This document shows positions 57,868 to 64,000 of a stretch of DNA of 64,000 nt, piece after piece. Numbering within the stretch: the stretch's first letter is position 1; every line of letters starts with the position of its first letter. A model generated the notes under the pieces. It did no database searches. It saw only the letters and a list, made by a program, of their open reading frames with translations, and had not been told where the DNA came from. Position numbers and translations under genes: made by a program. The DNA is from Polytrichum commune (taxonomy: Eukaryota; Streptophyta; Polytrichopsida; Polytrichales; Polytrichaceae), in NCBI GenBank assembly GCA_950295325.1, contig OX485806.1, positions 49,347,169-49,411,168 on the forward strand. The letters run 5' to 3'.

Positions 57868-58917
57868 TGTCGCGCACCTCTCCATGAGGAGTGTCCAAAA
57901 CACCATGGGCACAAGGGGGACCCTGGAGTGACACCCGGCATTTGTGGCGCCGTTGGTGTGTCGCGCACCGCTCCATGAGGAGTGCCCGAAACACCATGGG
58001 CACAAGGGGGACCCCGGAGTGACACCCGGGACTTGTGGCGCCGTTGGTGAGAGGGCCCAAGTGATCCTAGTGTGGGTGAGGGCCCTGGGCGTTGGGAACG
58101 CCTCCCACCCACGAAGACTAGGAGGCATGAGGGTAAGGCCATGAGCTACGCGTAGTTCATGGCGTGGTGATTCTAGAATGCTCAAGATCACCTCAAGCGG
58201 AGGTGTGAGCTAGGAGTTATGGCCATTTGAGTGGGGCGCTGTCCCGGGACAGCGCCCTGGTACAGCAGTGCCTGGGAGTGATTCCCGGAACTGCCAAGGT
58301 TCAAACAGGCATAACTTCCTCAAGACTTGCCCGAATGGGGCAAGTGAGGAGTCCATCGGCATCTACGTGAAGCGTACATAAAGATGGAGTGGTTGGTTGT
58401 TATGATCAGACATTTTACAAGGAAGTTATGATGGTATGAAGCTGCTGGGGGAGTTCTAGGAAAATGTCCACTTGGCCCCAACTCTTGGTAGAGAGACAAG
58501 AGGTCTCATGATGGTGGGGTAGGGGCCCCGCGGAGAGTCCTAGAGGCTTATATGGGTGAGGTGGTGTGGCCTCACCCACCCGAGGCCGAACGGCACGGCC
58601 TCCATGGGCTTTGGCCCATTGTGAGGCCATAGTTGCCTAGTATGCTTTGGGTTGTTGTAGTGTTGCTCCGGCAATGCGATGATCAACATAAGATGGGACT
58701 TCCATGGATGGAAATCCACATCTAAGAATGGGTTACCGATTAAGGGGTGAGTCCCGAAAGCAAAGTAGGAGGGTTGGTTCCCAACCTATGAACTATATGG
58801 TCCGGGGTAGGAGGAGCTAACCATTAGCATGGCGGAATACGAATGGTTAGCGCTCGTAACCTTTGCTAGAATTGAAAATTGGCAAGATTGTCAAGGGGGC
58901 TAGCAAAGGTTGCGACA
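57868..58917 (+). mobile_element. Solo LTR with tandem duplication of its first 91 bp
   Basis: The family LTR (57959-58917, ends TTGCGACA) is preceded by a second copy of its first 91 bp (57868-57958). The target duplication ATGGC lies outside the duplicated piece (57863-57867 and 58918-58922), so the partial copy arrived with, or arose within, one insertion. The target is the start codon of the transposase gene. Confidence 0.9.
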
Positions 58918-61900
58918 ATGGCCCTGCTTCATGCTGAACATCATTCTGTTCCGGTCCTCTTTGCATTAGGTGAAGACGGTCATGCTATAGTCACTTGTAC
59001 AGCGGTGAAGGTTTATTTTGATTCCTTTATCGAATTAACCTAATATAAGTGGTAAATAGACTTTAGATAGTAAATATGAGGTCGGTTAGGTAAGTTGGGA
59101 GTTAGAAACTAGCCTAGTAAGTAAATCCTAATAGGACAAGCATTAACGGAATATTATAGGACTATGTGAGGATTGACTTAGCTAGGGCAAGATTTAAGTG
59201 GTTGGTAAGGCTAAGATTGACTTAGCTAAGGGCTAAATCCAAAGTGACTACGCGACAACGGGTTAAAGGAGTGGAGCAAAACAACGTGGACTAGATGGAT
59301 GCACGTTTGACCAAGCCGATTCGCTTCGACGAGAGAAGATCCAAGTTGACAAGTGTCTTTGGGCACTACTAAGTCAAAATGGATCTAAGCGGATCCAATG
59401 CGAGGGTAGACGTGGCAAGACGGAATACCACGGAGTGTCTACCTCGACCACCTATTTAAGAGGCGTCGAAACTCCATCAAGCATTACCACTATTCCACTT
59501 CATCGGTCTCGGGCCCTTAGAGCCTCAACCTTCTCAACGCTTAGTTATTTATCTCGCCAACTTAGGTGTCCCCGACTTCTATTAGTAGTTAGTAGTTAGT
59601 AGTTAGTAGGGGGAGTGGTTGTACTCCTTGAGAAGGAGTAAGTGTTTCTATCTTTCAAATAAAATATTCTCTTATAGTTTTATTAGTATTTTCCTCTTTG
59701 TATGACATTCACATTCCTCACCTCTTCTTTACTTGTTAGTGAAGCAACCTTAGTTTATATAGAATGAAAATTAGTTAGCAACTTGAATCATATAGGACAG
59801 CGTACTTTAGAGGCTTGCCACGTCTTACTAATAAATCTGATTTCAATTTATTTTATATGCATAGATAGATAATAAAATTGTCTTTCCAAAAAAATTAGTT
59901 TCATGCACATCTAAAATTCTGTCTAGAAGTTATAAGTGTTTCCGTGAGACAGCTCCTGATGTAGCACTGCTGACTTTGAAGCTTCACCCCGGTTAGCTGG
60001 TTGGGCCATTTTCTACAAGTTTTATATTTCTAGGTAGGACTTGAAGTTATCTATCCTTGCGTCCTAATCTTGCGTAAAACTAAAACGTTGTCCAAAAGTT
60101 ATGAGGGTTTCCGTGAGGCAGCTCATATATTTCTTCTTTCTTCATATTCCTTTTTGATTAGTTAGAAGTTTTATTAGCATTTGGTATTCTTTGCATTGAT
60201 TTTTAGTAGTTTAGCTACATTAAAAGGGTCTAGGTTGCCTATTCCAAGGTAACTAAGCTTAAGTTGGACTAATCGGATACTTAAGAGGCTAACTATTATC
60301 TTTTCTCTCAAAAAGACTTTCGAATCTTATAAAATGTATTTGTGAACGAAAAGTAAGCACGACTCAACCCTTTGGCTTGGAAACCAAGGGGGTTGCGTAC
60401 TTTACCTCACAACAGCATTAAGTTTGAGGTTTCAGTATCGTGATGTCACTATCTTTGTCGAAGAAGAAGTTTTTGACGATCAAACCGGTCTACTTTCACA
60501 TGCAGTTTGTCAAACTAGAGGAGAAAATGACGTCGGTTCGTTCTGGTTGCTAAAGCCTGGAAAATATCGTGTATATGGAGTCTCAGAGTCTATGTTAGAG
60601 TGTTCGACTGAACTTCTAACACCTAAGGAGTCGTCCACTGTTAGCATTGAGAGACCGGTGCTGTCTAGGGTCAAAATTGAGCCCGGTCTAGAAACAATTT
60701 ATAAGTTGAGTGATGATTCCGACGGCGATGTTGAAGTTCTAAGATCAGAGAGTAAGCTTCATTGTCTCCACAAGTAGTTCACAAGGAAACAACTCCTCCT
60801 GTTGGTCCGTCTCGTAATCCTGGTCAGTCCAAGGTTGTGTCAAGTCTTGTTGTCAGTATCATTCATTCATTGATGCGCCTTGGAGCTCGTAAGCGGTCCA
60901 AAAGTGTGTTGTCTCGAATTAACTTTGATGCAATTAGACTCTAGCAGGTTGATTACCTTCCCCCTCGATACGATGGGGACGTTATCTTCAAATTTCCACC
61001 TTTAGGTGACCATGGCCAAAATACAAAGGCCAAGCAGCTTCCTGGAATGGATAGAAGGTACGATGGCCATGCTTGGTCTCGCACGATTACAAACATTATT
61101 CAGAATGATCTGAAACTTTTGTTTCATACATCTTCTTGTTTGGGCCACCTCCGTTGCGACAATCATGCCTGTGAGTATCTTCAGTGAGACCACGGGACTT
61201 CCAAAGTAAATGAAACAGAGTGGGAAGGATTATCTGAGAAAATGTTTGAAGTGGGGTCCAAGCCTCCCACTGGTTCAACCGTTGTTTGCAAATCCTGTAA
61301 CGTCCCTCCCACTTGTGTTGTTGTCTGCCCTTCCAAGATCTACTATGTTACTGCGACACCTCACATGACGAGGGCTTGTGTGCATTTGGGATCTTACGAC
61401 CATCCCGTCAAGTCAGGTGATCATCGGGACTTCATCGATTTGACAGACAACTTGATTGGGGAGCAAATCGAACGCACCCCATCAACCACTCGCTCAGCTA
61501 TTGTGCTTGAAACTGCAAAGGAAGTACTGGGCCCACTCCTCCTTGCTAAAGAAGGTGAACCATAGAAGATCTTGGAGTTGGACGAGCTGCAAGTTATTTT
61601 CGATCGGTGTAAGCACCTCACCTCACCCAACATTCGTAACGTAGTCACCACGTTCAAGACTATCCGTCGCTTTGGAGTCATGGACAGTATTACCAAGTTA
61701 CACGGTGCTAGCAATTGGAAGTTCGTGCAACATAATAGGTTTCCAGGGCAAGGAGCGGACATGGACAAGGTCTTTGTCTTCAAGATGTCTGAAGTTGGAC
61801 CGGGCAGCAGAGTCGACCTGGTCAAACGAATGCAGTCCAGTGGTGATCTAGAGAACTCTTGGATAATGTTTGACCATGTCAAACGTGTCAGGTCGTGGAC

Positions 61901-63966
61901 GACAATGGCTTGCCATGTGTACGATTCCACATATTGCCGTGTCATGACCATCGCAGTATGCGACATGCAGTCTGAAGATGTTGCAGCCCAGTCAGTCGTA
62001 TGGAAGAACCTGAACGCTCTCATGGCTCAACATGGAGTAGACAAAGTAAATTTTAAAGGTTTCATAGCCAACAGTGCCCAAGCCAACTGGAATGCTGTTC
62101 GAATCATATACGGAAGTGGAGATGCGTCTGAGAAGATGGTGGACAGAGAGAGGACTTGTCTTTTCCATTGGACGCAGTCCTTGGAGAAACATACCAAGGC
62201 CGATATCCGTCAAGACCTGCAATATCAGCATCGAATACTATGCCAGCAATACAAGAATGCAAAATCGATGGCGGAGGCCGAGACAAAGTATCTGGCAATT
62301 CGGGCATGGTGGATGTCATCCGGTGCAGCAACTGAACAAGCTCTACCTCGACTGGAGCTCTGGCTGCCTTCTGGCATTTCCGTTACCGCCAATGGGGTGG
62401 ATTTATGGAGTTGGTAAGTCTATACTTGCCTATATATTTCCTCTATAGTTCAATCTTTATAGTTCAACTACATTGATTCCACCATTATTTTAATTTCAGA
62501 CTGTATTCTCATTGCAGGATCTAAGTGAAGATGAATTAGCGGAAATGCTATCCTGTAACCTTGCTGAATCTATTCATAACAAGTGGAAGCAGTAATCTGG
62601 CGATCGAGGCAGCGACCTTTATGTGGCAACAGTCGATGACTTCGTGCGTGCTTTCATGCAGTGCTCAGCATATTCCCAATTCCTGAAGGGAGAGAACCCT
62701 GGAACTGGACCGTCGAAGGAGGAATTGAAGCTGAGGCGTGCTCAAAGGTCAGTTGCAAAAACAAGAAACTCGAAACCGTTGCATGAGGCCATCTTGTGAA
62801 TGCCTGGCGGTGACGAGTGGTGTACCAGGACTCCCCACCTCGAAGGGGAAGAGGTATTTGTTTCTCTAAAGCGTAAACCAGATATTGTGTTCGGTGACGA
62901 ACGTGAATCTCACAGGCCAGACAAGATCAGTATATCCCGACCACGCGTCCAAACCAGATCTGCCCGACTGAACGATTCTCCACCTCCTGCGACAACTCCA
63001 CATTCTCCCACAACTACAAATGAAGGGCAACCACAACTTCCAACACATGACGCTCCGCAGCAGGTGGATCGATACCACGTCACCGCAATTGAGGAGATAT
63101 TATGCAATCCTGCCCAATGGCACATCGCACGGCTGCCTAAGATATCTGCGAAGGCTTGCTTTGCTCTACAAGCAATCACCAAGAAGAAGTGCGTCGCTCG
63201 GATTGTACAAGACGGGAAGAGCACCGCTGCACCTAACTACTCGGGCCTCATGGACAACTATCGGAAGAAGAGATTGGACCCTCAAGACTTCTTTTTCTGC
63301 AGTGACGACATTGAGAGATGCATTAAGGGTACAAAAAGGAGATGGGTGGTCTCAGTCCCGAACGTTCCGGAGGTATGGCCGGTTAAGTTGGGGACCAACT
63401 TAACCTGCAAAGAGATCATCTCTTTAGAAAACGCATGATTTAGACTGCCCCAGCGGAAGGAGATGACACCTTCCAAACTTTTTCAGGACCACCCGTTACC
63501 TTTGGACTTAGCAAGCTACACGACTCCTGCATATCCGGATGAGTTTCCCATCCGCCATTCAGGGAAGTTGATTAGGCGCAACAAAAAGGCCCCGTCAACA
63601 AAACACGCCAATAATTGTGCCTCGGCCCTATCACTGAATGCCAAAGTGCACAATTTGTGCATGCTTCCAGCCCCTGCCTTAGGATGCATTGTCTCATTGG
63701 ATTCCGGCACGCCCCCAAAGGTTCAGCAATACTACTTGACGATTTCGCATCTGCCAGCATGCACTTGTCCTAACTTCAAGGATATGGCGACTAAAGCAAT
63801 TGGAAAACGGGGTCAATGGGCCAACTGTAAGCATTTGTACTATTTATTTACTGTAGTCTGTGGTTTGGACTCAGAATCAGACATGTTCATTCATGCAACT
63901 AGTTTTAGCTTCAACGAAGTGAAGTGAGTTTTGGAAGGTGGGTTACTGAAGTACCTTGACTCTTAG
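58918..63966 (+). pseudogene. MULE-like transposase with WRKY-GCM1 and SWIM fingers (copy B)
   Basis: Coding begins at ATG 58918 (MALLHAEHHSVPVLFALGED), is interrupted at 59004-60411, and resumes LSLRFQYRDVTIFVEEEVFD. It follows copy A through YDGHAWSRTITNI and CLGHLRCDNHACEYL, then goes on where A is truncated: a MULE catalytic region with MACHVYDSTYCRVMTIAVCD, GFIANSAQANWNAVRIIYG and DRERTCLFHWTQSLEKHTK. After a GTAAGT donor at about 62416 and a GCAG acceptor near 62519 come a helical region and a C-terminal SWIM zinc finger, HLPACTCPNF...ANCKHLYYLF, used for DNA or protein contact. Lesions: frameshifts near 60755, 62360 and 63440; stops at 60942, 61185, 61563, 62593, about 62797 and 63925. 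The catalytic-looking D of the family's AxDSAQANW block is N here. A transposase of this type would cut at the element ends. Confidence 0.82.
59004..60411 (+). mobile_element. 1.4-kb LTR-like insertion in the transposase gene
   Basis: Removing 59004-60411 plus one copy of ACAGC (58999-59003 / 60412-60416) restores the open frame (VTCTA-LSLRFQ). Inside are a TATA-like CTATTTAAGAGG near 59450, a (TTAGTAG)n run near 59585-59610 and an AATAAAATATTC polyadenylation-like site near 59658, as expected for a solo LTR. The left end reads GGTGAAGG and not TG, so family assignment is open. Confidence 0.7.
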
Positions 63967-64000
63967 AGTTTTCTGTTTCTTTAAATAAACATATGTATGC

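Overview
This is eukaryotic nuclear DNA from a large, repeat-rich genome, most likely a streptophyte plant (charophyte alga, bryophyte, lycophyte or fern rather than a crop-like angiosperm). The evidence is GT-AG spliceosomal introns, a Ty3/gypsy chromovirus primed by initiator tRNA-Met, a plant-style SWIM/WRKY-GCM1 MULE transposase, a DUF7869-type transposase, and CCCTAAA-like interstitial telomere repeats. The species cannot be fixed from the window. I see no ordinary housekeeping gene, tRNA, rRNA or CRISPR; almost everything is mobile-element sequence.

Layout. 1-693: minus-strand exon of an FCP1/NLI-type phosphatase cut by the window edge. 770-13410: a large minus-strand gene (coding 12688 to 1297) with a ParB/DGQHR-like domain, a permuted methyltransferase-like fold and a coiled-coil tail. 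It is split by a 7,055-bp chromovirus (3049-10103, TSD GGATG). The introns and flanks of this gene carry about 30 copies of one 22-bp palindrome, which recur at 16644-17728. 17997-21180: DUF7869-type transposase (+). 21593-33993: element copy A, with a MULE-like SWIM transposase (-), a small basic protein (-) and a 13-exon ParB-like/methyltransferase gene (+). 35281-39120: a decayed gag-like retroelement saturated with TCCGGA. 41262-42234: solo LTR. 45009-45732: truncated gypsy piece. 45733-63966: element copy B, inverted relative to A with the same three genes, itself hit by three LTR-type insertions.

How the parts fit. Copies A and B share gene order, a divergent promoter and all 13 exons in matching phase, so they are one large transposon family of about 15-18 kb encoding a transposase, a small nuclear-looking protein and a ParB-like + permuted methyltransferase-like protein. 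The 12.7-kb gene at the left is a distant relative of that last protein. Each lineage carries its own private short palindrome in non-coding DNA: ACGAACG-NN-CGTTCGT near the left gene and GTCTCGG-NN-CCGAGAC in A and B. My leading inference is that these are binding or modification sites for the element's own ParB/methyltransferase-like protein, functionally comparable to the motif-directed anti-silencing protein VANC of Arabidopsis VANDAL MULEs.

Most genes here are broken by a few nonsense codons (often TAG), frameshifts or insertions, so the copies are recent but probably inactive. Exon boundaries were deduced by eye from splice motifs, reading phase and A/B comparison. Homology calls rest on recognised motifs, without a database search.
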